From assembly GCA_030267565.1 (NCBI GenBank), contig BRXU01000006.1:1538001-1602000 (forward strand): a stretch of 64,000 nt of DNA, written 5' to 3'. The notes beneath the pieces are model-generated. The model was not told the DNA's origin. It made no database searches and saw only the letters and a list, made by a program, of their open reading frames with translations. Below are positions 1 through 12,760 of the stretch, piece by piece. Made by a program: the position numbers and the translations under genes. The DNA is from Pleodorina starrii. Taxonomy: Eukaryota > Chlorophyta > Chlorophyceae > Chlamydomonadales > Volvocaceae. Position 1 is the stretch's first letter. Every line of letters starts with the position of its first letter.

Positions 1-3000
1 CAACGCGGCAATGAGAGGAGGCCTGGATCAGGGAACGATTCGTGTCCTGCCCCCAGCCAGGAGCCAGCGGCAGATGAGGTGGGAGGGCAGGATAGGACGG
101 TGCACTGGGGCTGGCGGTGTCCGGAGTTTGGGTTGTCGCGAGGGGCTGTGGTGTTTGGGCAAGCAGTCGGAAGGTGCGTGGCCGCACGGCGGAACGGATA
201 GCGGCATAAGTTTCTTGCGTTGGCGGCGCAACACGGCTACCGTACTTTTGGTTGGTTGGGAAAGCTCAATGTTGGAATGGACGCGGTGGCCGGTGTGGGT
301 CAGTCTGACCTGGATGAGCTCCTCCTGCTTCTCCTTCCGCTCCGGCGTCTGCGCGGAGCCCAGCCGCCACGCCAGGTTGACCTGTGGCGGTACCGGTAGT
401 TTGGGCACATACGTGCGGTAGTGCGGCAGAAGCACGGTAGTGTGGCAGATGTGCGGTAGTTTGGGCACATGCGTGGTAGTCAAGAAATTGTGCAAGCAGA
501 GCCAAGCTGGCTACCGGCAGCGTCTCTATAACGAGGCCAACGGCCACGGCACGTTCCGTCGGACGCAAGTCCACGCGGTGAGCAGCAGGAAACCGGTACC
601 GGTGCCTGTGCCGCTGCAGACATGACCCATGGGTCCATCCGGACAGCCACGCTGGTGACCTGACTGCCCGTGCGCGGGCTCGGGGAGCACGGGGCACGCA
701 GCCGCACCTTGCCGGTCAGCTCCGCCCCCGAGTCCACGAACTTGACCACCACCATCTTGGCCATCGTGTGACGGACCTACAAGGCAGAGCAGAGCAGAGC
801 AGAGCCGGGACACGCGAGGAGGAGGAGGAGGAGCGGCAGATAGGGGAGGAGGGTAGGTGAGGAGGAGCGGTAAAGGGTCGGGGGTTACATGAGGGAGGAG
901 GGGCGCGGCGGAATCAGTTGGGATATGCGAGGAGCAGCGTTGCGCCAGGGGAGGAAGACGACGTGCTCCAGCAGGACACGCGGAGAGGTGGCCAACGCAG
1001 ACGGGGGAGGGGACGACGTGGTGAGCGCGCCGGGCGAGGCGGGTGGCGTGCGTGTTGGCGCCCCTTGCCCACTCGCATGTCGCATCCGACCTGCCCCCCA
1101 CCACGCGCCCCACACCTCACCACACCTCACCTCAACTCACTGCGCGCCCGCCCCTTTCCCCCTTTCCACCACGCCCGCCCGCCCGCCCGCCTAGTCCCCC
1201 CCCCTCGTCCTTGAGCGCTCTGCACCCGAGTCTTGCCGCCACCTTATCGCCACCTGCCGCGTCGTTTTCCCTTCAAAGCCCCATCCGCCGAGCCGATACG
1301 TGAAACAACTTCGCCCTCCCCACACTCCCCCAGTCCCTCGTCTGCCAGCCTGTCGGCCTATTGCCTATTTAGGCTGTCTCCAGACTCCACCCCCGCTCCG
1401 CCGCACCTTATCCTCAGGCAGTGCCTGATCCAACGCGTCCTCAATGCGCCCCTCCAGCTCCTGTTTGCAATGTGCATGGCGCGAGAGGGCGAGGACGAGG
1501 ACGGTTTTACGGGAGGAGTGCGGCGCACGGGTAGGCGGCAGCACAGCGCAGCGCAGCACAGCACAGGGGATCGCAGCGCGGCCGCGGCGACGCAAAGAAA
1601 CATAGAGGGATTGCGCGGGAGCTGCCGCCGCGGCCGCGGCCGCGGGCTCGCCGTCGTTGTTGTCCCGCCCGCCCACGCTTCCACCCCAGGCAGGCAGGCA
1701 GGCCCTCCGCCGATATGGAAAATTATTCGAGCGCGCAAGCGCAAGTCCGAGCGCGCCAAGCCCTCCCCAATCCAGATCGATGTAGGGCCCCCAGCAACCA
1801 ACCAGCCACGACCACGACATCTCCTCACATACATCACACGGTCGCAACCGCGTGCAGCCCGCACGACCCGAGACCGGTGGCCGGCGCCCGCTGCGCTGCG
1901 CCGCGCTCCGCGCCGCGCTGCGCCGCCCACCGATTACCTGTACCCGCGGATGAGGTAAAGACAGCGCGGCATAGGCAGCCCGCCCGGGCTGCTCATGCAA
2001 TGCCAGCGCGCCGCGCCGCTCTGCCGATCCCACCATTCGATTGGTGGGTCACTCGCGGCCCCCCACAAACGCCCCACCCCACCCCCGGGCCCCCCGAGCC
2101 CCGGCCTATACGTGGATAACCCCCGGGCCACCCACCCCCACCCACGCACACACCCACCCACCTGCAGCTTGTCCAGTGCCGAGTGCGGCAGCTTCATCCG
2201 CCACCTGAGCTCCCGCGTGTTGGCCAGCAGCTGGCTGGGCTTGCCCACCGACCAGTGCGGGGAGCGGGTGCGGTTGACCACGATGCTGCGGGAGGGGAGG
2301 GGTTGCGACATACACATACGGACATACCGACATACGGCACGGCATGGAGCGCACGCGGAACCGCCGAGTCAGGCAATTGGTGATGGCATTGCCTGGATAG
2401 GCAACGGGCCAGCAAGGTTAGGACCCGTGCCAGCATAGCATGGCATGGCTATGGCGGCGGCCGTTACGGGAAGGTGGGGAAAGGGGGGCTAGGTTTTGGG
2501 CCCCGCACGCGGTACCCCACAAGGGACGAGGCAATCCTAACCGCAGCGATGGGACGGAGGCGGCGTTGCCGAACGGGCCCAGCTCCCAAAAGCTCCCAAG
2601 CACATCTGTGGATGCCCCCCGGCCCCCCAAACACACACACACACACGCGTACACACGTACACACACGTACACACCAAACACGCACACGTACACACCAAAC
2701 ACACACGCACACACGTGTACACACGCACCTGACCGCAATGACCTGGTTGGGCACTGTGATGGTGGCGTTGTCCTCCGTGGCGATGAGGGTGCGCATGGGG
2801 TCAACCCGGATGACCCGCCCGCTCACCTGCACCCGGGGGAGGAGGGGGAGGAGGGGCAGGGGGAGAGAGGGGACAAAGATAGTAAGGTAGTAAGGTAAGA
2901 TGAAACCGGAGCAGGAATGGGGGGCAGAGTACCGGGCAAGCGGCGAGGTTTACAGAGGAAAGTCCGGAGAGGCAAGCTAAACTGACCGAGGGAGGAGGAA

Positions 3001-6000
3001 GGGGCATGGCCTGCCCCAAAGAGGGGAGAGGTAGGCAGGGGGAGAGACAGTAGGGCAGTCCGAATGGATGGGCAGGCACACAGGGGGCAGGCTAACGGGG
3101 GAGGCGAGGGGAGGGAGGCGGGGCGACGCCGCTGGCGGGGTCGCATAAGCACGCATGCCCCCCGGAGCGAGAGCGGACTGCGCATGGGGGTTCTACTGCG
3201 CGGCCCGCTGACCTTCGGCCCGCGCAGTGGCAGCCGGAGGTCAGCGCAGCGCACCACGCGTGGCCGGGAGGGTAGGGCAGGCCAGGACAAGGCAGGGGGA
3301 AAAGAAAAGAACAAGCGCAGCCGGGTAACTGGGGGTGGTAGGATGGCGCTGGGCCACTCCATGCCGGGATGCAAGGGGTGGATGAGACATGCGAGTGGTG
3401 GAAAGCAGTGCACATGCCAAGCCAGGAGGCTTCCTAACCTACGTTGGTCTGGCTGGACAGGTTCTGGCTGATGAGGCTGATGTACTCCCCCGCCACGAAC
3501 GGCCTGCGGGGGGGAGGGAGGGAGGGGGAGAGGGGGAGGGCGCGGAGACGTGGGCGGCGAGGGAAGGAGCACAGCAATCCCAGGCCGCAAGCTGTGGTGC
3601 GGCGCGGTGCGGTGCAGTGAGAGGCAAGGGTCCTGCGCGTTTTGCAACGTGGCTCTGGGCGGGATTGGGGTCGGGGTCGGGATCGCGGTTTCGGAGCTTC
3701 CGTCAGGGCGGGACCCCTTCCAGGGTTGGCCCCCCCCCACGGATCCATCCCCGTCCCGGACGCAACGGATGCACCGGGCACTCAAAAGCAAGGGGGCATC
3801 CAAAGGGCCCCTTCCACACGCAACGTCTTGTCCCCAGGTCCCCAGCCTCTTTGCGGTCTTTGCGGCTGTTTTACGCTACGCCACGTCAGGGACATCGGCT
3901 GGGCTTTGGCTGGCTGGCTCGCTGGCTGATTGGCTATTGGGCTAGCTGGCTGGCCACCGCCTGGCTGCCGCCACTTGTCCGGGAAGGACGCGCGGAGGGA
4001 AGGAGCAAAGCGACCCCGGCCACGCCTCCCTGCCCGACCACGCCTCTCTTCGCGCAACCCACATACGGTAGTGCGCCGTGATCCACCGCCGCTGCCGCCG
4101 CGCTCCCACTCCTCCCACCGATATCACACCCGGCGAGGCACCCAGTAGCTGGCCAGCAGCTGCCCCGCCCCGCCCCGCCCCGCCCCGCCCCGCCCAGCCC
4201 GGCCCACCTCCACGGCGGTTACCTCCTTTATTCGCCACCCACTCACCTAGCCAGGAATATGTTTAGTCCGCTCACAAAGTTGCTGAGCACCTGCTGGGTG
4301 GCCAGACCGATGATGATGCCGCTGGCGCCGCCAACAGCCAGCATGGGCTGTGAGGGAAAGGAGGGAGGGAGGGAGGGAGCGGGTGGGTGGGTGGGTGGCG
4401 TGAATGGTTGAGGGAGGGAGAGAGGGAGAGAGGGAGGACACGGGATTGGGCGTGAAATTGCGGAGGGTGGTACTGGAGGACGTGAGGAGGGCGGGCGGGA
4501 GGACAGGAGTGGGATGTCGGGGGTGGGCGGCCGAGAGCGGGGCCTTGGTTAAGTGAGTGGGGTGTGGGAGCCGGCGGCGAAAAGGAGGAACGTTGAGGAT
4601 CATGGGCTTGCAGGCCGTGCTCTGCGGGTTCCAGTGCTGCTGCGAGGCTAGCGGATCAGCGCTCCCGTGCGACCGGGTGTGCACACCGGTGGCGGGTGGC
4701 CCGGAGAGACACCCTCGCCGCCGCCCCAGTTCCCCCCACGCACGCACGCACGCACGCAACTCAACGCACCTTGAGGTTTATCCCCACGGTCTGGGCCAGC
4801 CAGATGCCGCTGACCACAATGACGATCCAGTTCAGCAGGCTGCGGCATTGGGCGGCAGAGGGCGGTGGGCCAGTAATGGAAAGGGGCGGCAGAGGGCGGG
4901 CGTTGACAGGAATGGAACAGGGCGGGAGACGGCGGGGGCCCGAGGGGAGGGGTGCAGGGGGTCGTCCTCCTCAGCCCGCGAGCGGTCGTTGGCCCTCATG
5001 GGCGTGCGCGGGGAGGGTTGCCAAAAAATGCGCGCTCCACCTTCGCTCTGCTTCGCTTCGCTCCCTTTCACTCCGTTTCGCTGCGCTTCGTTTTCTGTGG
5101 CCCCATGCCCACCCCCACTGCCGCGGTTCGTACCTTTTTTTACCACCCCGTGTTTTTGGAGTTTGATAGAGCGAGACCGAACTCCACCCCCACCCCCACC
5201 GCCACCCCCACCGCCACCCCCGTCCCCCCTCCCTGGCCCACCCACTTGGACATTGGGTTGACGAAGTTGGCCACCAGCTCCGGACCCTTCTCCATGGCCT
5301 CGATCTTGGGAAGCAGGTAGTACGACAGCAGTACGTCCTTCCACCGCAGTACAACCGCGCAGCTGCACAGCACCAAACACACCTGCAGGGCAACGCCCGC
5401 CAGGCGGGGGGATGGTTGGTTGTACAGCGTGCAATGCGGGGGAGGGGGGTAATTAGAACGGCCCGGGACGAGGGAACGCGGGGGGGGGGAGGGAGACCGG
5501 CGGAGGAGGAGAAACGGAGACAGACCGCCGCGGAGGAAGGGCAGCGACGGTGTAGGCGGAGATGGGGCGGGAGGGGACGGAGGGGAGAGGGAGGTTGAGA
5601 GGTGTGTACAGAGGGGACGGAAGGGAGGTTGGACGAAGGGAACCTAGGGGGAAGATGCGCCGGGAGGGGTCGCGACTCGCGAGGAGGGCTGCGCCCTGCC
5701 CTGCCCGGCATTGCGCAGCAGCGGTCGACTCGGGTGGCCTCACCGCAGCGCACCCTGGTGGGTGGGTGGCACCTACCCTGTACTTCTATCAGGACAGGAC
5801 AGGACAGGACAGGACAGGACAGGACAGGACAGGACAGGACAGGACAGGACACCCAATAAGCGCCCCACGGCTGGCCGGTCACCCCTGACCTCGCACCGGC
5901 TGGTCTCACAAAAAAAACCCCACCCCCGCCTCACCCACCCCCGCCTCCATTACCCCCGCCCGCCCCACCCACCCACCCACCCCTACCCACCAGGCTCATC

Positions 6001-8107
6001 TTGGTCAGCAGTCCATCCAGGGGAGTCAGACTCTGGACCAGCAGCCGCACCAGGTCATCTGGGGACGAGATGCGTTCGTGTGGGAGTTCGGGTGTTTGTG
6101 CGTTCGGACGGAGTGAGCGGAGGGGGCGGAGGGGGCGGATTGCGACATGACACGGCGTGGTGCGTGCCACGTACCGTATAGGCCAATGCCCGGAGACGGG
6201 GAGGGTTAGGAGGGGAGTTTGGAGGGCCAGGGGTGAGGGCTGAGGGGGCGGGGTGTTCATGGGGAGGTTACCCTTGCTTCGGGATGGGGTTGGTTCCGGG
6301 GCGAGAAAGAGGATTATGACTTTACCGGGGTGGGGGACGCGGCGCGCGCGGCCACCCCATGCGCTCGCGGGTGACACGCAGCAAGGAAAGGGGGGAGGGC
6401 GCTGCTTCACATCTGTGCGCGACGTGACGATCACGAAGCGCCAACCAGCAGGGATCCTAAAACCAGCAGCAGGCCTCCACACGAAGGGCAGGGCACATCG
6501 TCGAACGCGCCGCCGGGCCGCCCTTCTCCACCGCCACGCACCCACCCACCCACCCACCAAGCCAGTCGTTGGGCAGTCGCGGGTTGAAGCGGGTGATGAA
6601 GCCGTCGAAAATGGCGGTGCTGTTTCTCGCCACGTTGATCGCCAACACGCACACCAGCATGGCTCGTGCCAGGGGGGTGGTCATGGCGTCAGCCGCCATG
6701 AACATCACCTCGCCGCCGCCCCAGTGGCCGGCCGAGTGAGCACCGGTGGCGGAGGCGGCGCCGCGCTTGCCCGGGCTGACGCCGCCGGCGCTGGGGGTGC
6801 CTCCGGCGGTTTCTGGATGCTGCGGTGCGAGTAAAGCGAGGAATGGACAGGGAGGGAAGGAGGACAGGTGGAAAGGAGGGCGAGGGAGCGGGATGTAAAG
6901 GCGGTGGAGGCAGGGGCAGGCTGCAGCGGGGGTGTGGGAAGGGGTGGGGGCACGGTGGTAAAGGAGGGCGAGGGAGGGGGTCGCTGTCCTCCCTCAGGCG
7001 ACCCGGGTGGGGGTGGGGGGGGCCCAGCGGCGCAGGGCGCGGCACTGCACGCGCCGGGCAGTGCAGCATTCCCTCGGGCAGTGGCTGGCGGTGGGGGGTC
7101 GTCTTCGCAATTCGTCTTTCCCTACTCCCCGTCTACCCTCTCCCGCTAGCCCATAACCGTATCCCAGCAGCACCAACAGCAGCAGCTGCAGCTGCTGCAG
7201 CTGTCATCGTGCCGTACTGCAGCAGCACCAAGCCAGCGGCGCAGACCCTCCCTCCCCGCGGAGCCCCCGGATCCCCTAGCCCCGCCCCCATCCCATGTAC
7301 CAGGGGGGCCCGCCACTCCCCGTGGGTTTCCGAACGACATCTGGGTTAGCAGGTAGCGCCGCCCCCCCGTTCTTCGAGCCACAACCGCACGCACCGATGT
7401 TTTACGTTGTTGGCTTCCCTACCTTACGGCTACCTTACGGCTACCTGACCTATACGGGCTTCCTCACCCTCACCTCTGCGCTCCGTTTGGCCATCTGGGT
7501 CAGCAGCCAGTAGCCCAGCAGCGCCGCCGCCACCACCCCCACCACCTCGCTGGTGAAGCGCTGCGCCAGGTAGAACTGCCAGCTGCCCTCGCCGCCCAGC
7601 GCACAGGCGATGGGCGCCAGCAGCGCGCGGTAAATGACCTGCGGGTCCTGTGGGTGTGGGGTTCGGGGGGGAAGGTGCGGTGGCCAGTGATGGGAGGGAA
7701 GGGGAAGATGGCGTGGGGAGCGCAGAAACCGGCATTGTCAAGGCGGCGAGGAGGGGCCCAGCGGGGCGCAGGTACGAGAGTAGGGCCTCGAACCCTCGAT
7801 GACACCGGCAGGACGAGCATTGTAGCGCAAAGGCGGGTACCTGTGTGTGGGCCGTGGCAATGGCCGGCGCCGCAGCGACCACGGCAGCCGCTGCCGTGGC
7901 GCCGTCCTTCACCGCGCTGCAGCTCGTGCAAGGGCGGGCAGAGGAGAGCCGCTGCAGCGCACATGCCTTGGAAGGCCCTGGAGTGCAGCGCTGTGTCAAC
8001 CAGCAAAGCCCATGCGTGCCGGTAAGGAATCTTTGTTTCCACTGGTGTCGTAAGTGGTGGCCAGGGGAGGACGCACAGCCTCGAACGTTTGCTACCGGTA
8101 GTGACAT
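1..8107 (-). CDS. MscS-family mechanosensitive ion channel, probably organelle-targeted (3' end outside window)
   Basis: Fourteen exons are visible: 8107-7841, 7647-7474, 6819-6558, 6058-5991, 5382-5246, 4839-4770, 4347-4247, 3503-3443, 2826-2729, 2285-2162, 1460-1407, 776-708, 381-310 and 46-1. They give about 534 residues, all junctions GT-AG and in phase. Residues 1-89 are Ser/Ala/Arg-rich, like a chloroplast or mitochondrial presequence. Hydrophobic segments follow. Residues 327-363 are a Gly/Ala-rich pore helix ending LSNFVSGLNIFLARPF, the MscS TM3 signature with its conserved RPF. The beta domain continues through VSGRVIRV to the family motif TVPNQVI near residue 404. MscS homologues form homoheptameric tension-gated pores that release osmolytes or ions; residence in a plastid membrane is an inference. 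The C-terminal domain runs off base 1. The family call is firm; the targeting and exact first exon are less sure. Confidence 0.85.
395..472. repeat. 19-bp direct repeat in the last visible intron of the channel gene
   Basis: The unit GGTAGTTTGGGCACATACG at 395-413 recurs at 454-472 with one mismatch. It lies just upstream (on the minus strand) of the exon ending at 310. It looks like a local duplication with no evident function. Confidence 0.6.
624..635. other. 12-bp palindrome GACCCATGGGTC, site 1
   Basis: Located in an intron of the mechanosensitive-channel gene (between exons 12 and 13). Confidence 0.7.
2545..2590 (+). repeat. copy of a short interspersed repeat (diverged)
   Basis: CCGCAGCGATGGGACGG followed by GCGGCGTTGCCGAACGGGCCC matches the core of a repeat family seen in several introns of this window. 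It sits in the intron between exons 9 and 10 of the channel gene. Confidence 0.4.
2630..2726. repeat. CA-rich microsatellite
   Basis: Interrupted (CA)n with CGTACACAC variants, placed directly beside the GTGCGT donor of the exon ending at 2729 (minus strand). Confidence 0.8.
4160..4197. repeat. CCCCG pentamer tandem repeat
   Basis: About seven consecutive CCCCG units in the intron after exon 7 of the channel gene. Confidence 0.75.
5791..5852. repeat. AGGAC pentanucleotide microsatellite, 12 units
   Basis: Twelve perfect AGGAC units followed by AC, inside the intron between exons 4 and 5 of the channel gene. The lack of interruptions suggests recent expansion and probable length polymorphism. 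Confidence 0.9.
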
Positions 8108-8801
8108 CTGTCGCGCACGTGAGGACGAATTCCAGTTCCAGGCGCCAAACTGAGCTCAGTTTTAACAAAATTGTCGCATCCAGTAAAAGCTACAGGCTAC
8201 AGGGAGCTAAAATTGCAAGGATATCCGTCTAGTAGTCGAAAGCCTTCAGAGTGGGTGACAGCTTTTCAGCCGTTCATGCCTTTTAAAGACAGGATCAAGT
8301 TGAGGATCAAGCATAAAATTACAGGAAGAGCTCACCGGCGACCACCGTTGAGCGTTCTGAACGTGCACGAACGGGCAACAGTCAACCGCACCGTACACCC
8401 AACTTGGTCCGGAATTTCGGAAAGAGGAACGGTGTCAGAAATGTCGCATCCATTTGTCAATAACAAGTTTTCTGCTGGAAGCTGCATAATGATAAACACC
8501 AACCAGCAAACTTTACTTCAGGACACATTTGAATAATCTTGGATTTAGGTAGATCGTGGGCAAGCGGCTCGTGAGCCGTCTCTGTGGGCGGACTTCACAC
8601 CTTGACAAGGTACCTGTTGAATGCACTCGGAGGCAAAGGAAGCGTCGCCAACCAACGGGAAGGAACATAATGCCCTCCAGGGGGGCGGCGCCGCCTGTCC
8701 CTTTGTCGAGGAAATCATGCAAATTCTTGAACGTCGCGGTTGGTGCGGGCCGCATGGACAAGGCGTCCATCCAGACCAGACAGCACGAGTCACCCACCAT
8801 C
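8108..8801. other. intergenic spacer between two minus-strand genes
   Basis: This holds the 3' UTR of the CobW-type gene and the 5' region of the channel gene. It is clearly less GC-rich than the flanking exons. A 121-codon plus-strand frame at 8171-8536 has no recognisable motif and I do not call it. Confidence 0.6.
8319..8323 (-). promoter_or_regulatory. TGTAA polyadenylation-type signal
   Basis: TGTAA on the minus strand about 480 nt after the CobW-type stop codon. TGTAA is the usual green-algal poly(A) signal; assigning this copy is inference. Confidence 0.35.
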
Positions 8802-11800
8802 CTAGTAGCGCTCTAGCAGCGCCAGCCAGGGCGCATCATCCCACGCCTCCCACACCTCCTCGCCCGCCGCTGCCTCCCGAGGGCTCAGCTGCGCCCAACG
8901 TAGCAGAGCCGCCAGCCGCTCAGCAGGCGCCTCTGCCGCAACCCCGCCGCCCACACACGCAGCCGCCGCCGCGCCGCTGCCTTGCCCAGTACCCGGACTG
9001 CCCACGCAGACAGCCCCGGCCTCAGCGTCCGCAGCCCTCGCCGGCAGGGCGGCAGGCGCCGCCGTCGGCATCCGCTGCGACCGTCGGCATCCCTGCACCT
9101 CCTCCTCCCCCGGCGCCTCCGCGCCGTTGCCCAAAGGCCCCAATCCCGACCCCAGCCCCAGCTGTCGCTGGCGCTGTTCCAGCCCCACACCAATAAAGAC
9201 CAGCTCATTGCGCCGGTCGCCCCACCGCCTGTGCCACCGGAGACGGTGCGGTCCGTCGCCGCCACCGTCCTCGTAGTCGTCGTCGTCACCGGCGCCGTCC
9301 CTGGAGCTGGCGGCGGCCCCACTTGCAGAATCGCGCCGACCCACGGGCCAGTGCTCCGGGTCCACCATGGTGCACAGCCACCTGCCCACCGCCTCCAGCT
9401 CCACTTGGCCGCCAGCCAGGGAAAGCTCCCACATGGCCTGAGGCGCGGGGGGGGGCGAGCGCGCAAAGTGCGAGCAGTTCTTGCCTCAAAATAGCGGTTC
9501 TTAAGAATGCGAATGCCGTAGGGAGCATGTACAGAGAAAGGCGAGGCAAACCGCAGCGAAGGAACCCAGGCGGCGTTGGCGAGCGGACGGACCCATAACT
9601 AGTGGCGGGCATTGGGGGCAAGCGCGCGAAGCACGAGCGCTTTCTGAGAGGCCTTGGATCCGTAACTGTACTGTACTGTAATCGGTGGATGGTCGACCAG
9701 GCCGCCGCCACAGCAGGGTGCGGTTGGAACCGGTTCGAACGATGGTGTGTGTTTTTGAGGGCTGGCGTCACGCCGTTATCCGCGAGGCAGACACGCACAC
9801 GCCGTCTAGCTGTCTTAACGAGCCGCTTCTCCCCCCTTCTCCAAACCCTATGAAAGCAGCATAATGCTGTCCAAGGCTTTCAACTGCGTTGTTCACAACG
9901 GCGCAACCCGCCTACGGCGCAACCCCCGTGCTATGGGCTCTCGGTCGCCTACGTCCCTCCGCTGCGGTATCGTTGTCCTTCTTAACCTCCCTAAGTAGCC
10001 TCACATACCCTTGCCGCTGCCACACACCTGAGACAAGCTCGCGACCCAAAAGAAGCCCTTGGCGCGGAGCAGCGCCGGCGCCCTACACGGCAGCGCCGGC
10101 AGCCCATTGTCCTCCACGCCGCCCTCCTCCTCCCCCTCCTCCTCCTCCTCCTCGTCCTCAGGCGTCCCAGCCAGCGCCCGCAGCAGAGCCCACAGCCTGG
10201 CCGGATGGAACGGCGCTCGGCTCCGGAACACGTACGAGCCGATGCCGTATTCGTCCTCCTCGTTGGCCCTCTCACCAAAATCGCCCGTGATCGGGCCGCC
10301 TATCGAGGCTGCTGCTGCTGTTGCGGCCGCGGAGGCGACAGCCGTCCTCGTGGCGGGCTGCTCGCGGGCACCGAGCTCTTCCGGCAGGGACCCCAGCAGC
10401 CCATCCACCAGCCGGCCCGGGCCTGGGTCGAGATGACGCCGCGCCCCTGGTGTTGGGTGTGATGGTGGCGGGGCTGGATCGGACTGGTGCTGCTCACCTG
10501 GTGGTGCTGGTGGTGATGATGGCGGCTGAGGGTGCGGCTGCAGAATGGTCTCCAGCGACACTGCGCAGCGGACGCACGGCAGCACGCGCGCCGACGGGTT
10601 GAGCGCCCGCACGACCGCCCGAACCCTCCGGAGTGCCGCCAGGGCCTCCGCCTCTGCCTCCGCCCCCACCAGCGCCGTGACCTCGGCCGTGCCAGCCGTC
10701 GCCTGCTGCTGCTCCTGTTGCCGCCCTTGCTCCCGCGCCTGTTGCTGCTGCTGGTCGTGCTTGGGGTGCCGCGGCCGCTGCTCCCCTGACTGCCCCCGCC
10801 GCTGCCGCTGCCGCTGCTGCTGCTGCTGCTGCCTGACCCTCTCCATCAGCCTGTCGCACTTGTTCAGCAACACCACATCCGCCGCCTCCACCTGCTGAGC
10901 CAGCAACTGCGCCAGCGGCCGCTGGCCGGCTCCAGAACCGGCTCCGGAACCGGGGCTACCGCCGCCGCCAGCTGCGCCAGCGGCAGCCGCCGACTCTCCC
11001 CTTCCCTCCGCTGCCGCTGCCGCCGCGGAGTTCAGTCCGCACGCCTGCCGGGCCCCCACAATGCGGCGCCCACTGTCCTCACCGCCGCCGCTACTTTCGT
11101 CGCCGCCGCCGCCGCCGCCGCCGGCCATGAGCTCCAGAAAGGCCCCCGCATCCACCACCGTCACCATGCTGCCCAGCTCCACTGCTAGATCGCCCTCGTC
11201 CTCCAGCGCCCGCACCGCCGCCGCCAGCGCCGCCGGCTCGCCCACGCCGGTGCACTCCACGATAAGGTGCTCCAGGGGCGGCCGCCGCGCCGCCAGCCGC
11301 CGCAGCTGCTGCTGCAGCTCGCCTCGCAGGTTGCAGCACACGCAGCCGTTGGACAGCTCCAGAAGCTCCGCGGGGCCTTGGTCAGGAGGAGGAGGACCGG
11401 CGGCGGCCGCGGCTGAGGCGGCCGCCGCCGCGGCGGCCGACGGCCCCACGCCGCCGGGCGCCGCTGCAGCGGCAGGGCGGCCGAGGTCGCTACGACAGGC
11501 GCTTGCGGCCAGCGGCACATTGTCGCCGTCGGCGCATGCGTCGTCAGGGCCCGTTGCCGTACCGTACGGTGGCGGTGGCGCCGGTGGCGGAGGCGGCGGC
11601 GGCAGCGCCAGCAGCTGCGCGTCGATGTTGGCGGGGGCCAGATCGTTGACCAGCAGGCCCACGCGGGAGGCGCCGCCGCCGCCGGCGCCGGCGGCGCCCA
11701 GACACGTCAGCAGGTGCCGTACGAGCGTGGTCTTTCCGGCGCCGAGGAAGCCGCAAAGCGCCGTCACGGGCAATCGGCGCCGCTGCGGCGGTTGCTGCTG

Positions 11801-12760
11801 CTGCTGGCGGTCGCTCGCTGCTTGGCCCTGCATGCCGGAGGAGGACCGTTGGGCTTCGTCGAACGGCGGCTGAAGCCCTGAGTTTCGTTGGGCGCCGGCT
11901 GAGTTTCGTGGTGCTTGTGTGTCTGGTGGTGCGGTCGTCAGAGCTGGCGAGGGCCCGGCGCCTGCAGCGGTCGACCTGCGGCGCTTCGCGCCGCGGCCGA
12001 CAGCGAGCGGCTGGTCAGGGCGCGGGCTATCCAGGGACGGTGCGGCTGCTCCAGAGGAGGGGCAGGCTTCGCCAACAAGCCGGGTGGCGGCGTCCTGATC
12101 AGCAGCGATGTCATTCGGGCGCGGCGGTGAGCGCTGCAGCGCGGCGAGCGCGTCCTGTAGCTCCCGCAGCTGGTCGGGGCTCTGACATTTGGTCAGGCCG
12201 CTGCGCAAGGCGTCCGCGGCTGCGTCTGAGGAGCCATGCAGCCCTGTCAGCGCCATGCACAGCCGGAGATAAGGTCTGTGCCATGAAGGGTCCAGCTCGA
12301 TGGCCGCGCGAGCCTCTTTTGCAGCGGCGTGATAGTCGTCGAGCTCAAGGTGCGCTGCTGCGAGGTTGCTGTGAAGCCGGGATTGCTCCCGCGCAAATGC
12401 ACAACGCTGTCCGCCGACCATGTTTAGGAGCGCCTCTTTGACTACATTTGTTGCCTGATTGGTCAATGAAATGCAAAGCAGCAGATCTCCATCGCGAAAA
12501 GCGGTAGCAGCTCGCTCCTTCAAGTCATCGACATGCTCTGCAGGCGGCTGGTCGTCAGGAGACCAGTCGCAGTCGGGAGGAGTGTAATCTATGTCGTTAT
12601 CAGCGGATGTGTTACCTTCGGCCTGCCTTTGGGCAGCGCGCGGCGCACGGGCGTCACGGTTTCCAGCGCCGTCAGTGTTCTTCCGCTTTACGCCTGCCTC
12701 CCTAATCAACTTGCTTGCTTTGCGTTGGGAACTAAAGGGGTCGACGGTGTTATCAAGCAT
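8802..12760 (-). CDS. TPR domain fused to COG0523/CobW-type metallochaperone GTPase
   Basis: Two exons, 12760-10028 (911 codons) and 9437-8802, encode 1122 residues. An in-frame TAA precedes the first ATG. Residues about 78-210 resemble tetratricopeptide repeats (SNLAAAHLELDDYHAAAKEA, then a helix pair). Residues about 334-345 are the Walker A loop GFLGAGKTTL. The COG0523 metal motif NGCVCCNL (CxCC) lies near residue 473, with LIVECTG following. NKCD, the guanine-specificity motif, is near residue 631. Exon 2 supplies the CobW C-terminal domain: FFWVASLSQ joins AMWELSLAGG, then GDRRNELVFIG. COG0523 GTPases load zinc or other metals into client enzymes using GTP; the TPR part may dock a client or chaperone (inference). 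Ala, Gly and Gln-rich inserts separate the motifs. The GTPase call is firm and the metal is unknown. Confidence 0.88.
9545..9598 (+). repeat. copy of a short interspersed repeat
   Basis: ACCGCAGCGAAGGAACCCAG followed by GGCGTTGGCGAGCGGACGGACCC, inside the single intron of the CobW-type gene. Confidence 0.5.

Noticed and set aside
3185..3260. Possible extra exon of the mechanosensitive channel (LRLPLRGPK-like frame)
   Set aside because: No acceptor AG precedes it, and joining the exon ending at 3443 directly to 2826 keeps phase and gives the correct MscS spacing.
7775..7815. B-box-like GGTTCGAGGCC on the minus strand as a second tRNA
   Set aside because: No A box, acceptor or anticodon stem can be formed around it.
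9340..9351. GACCCACGGGCC in the CobW exon as a tenth palindrome site
   Set aside because: One mismatch breaks the palindrome, so it was not counted.
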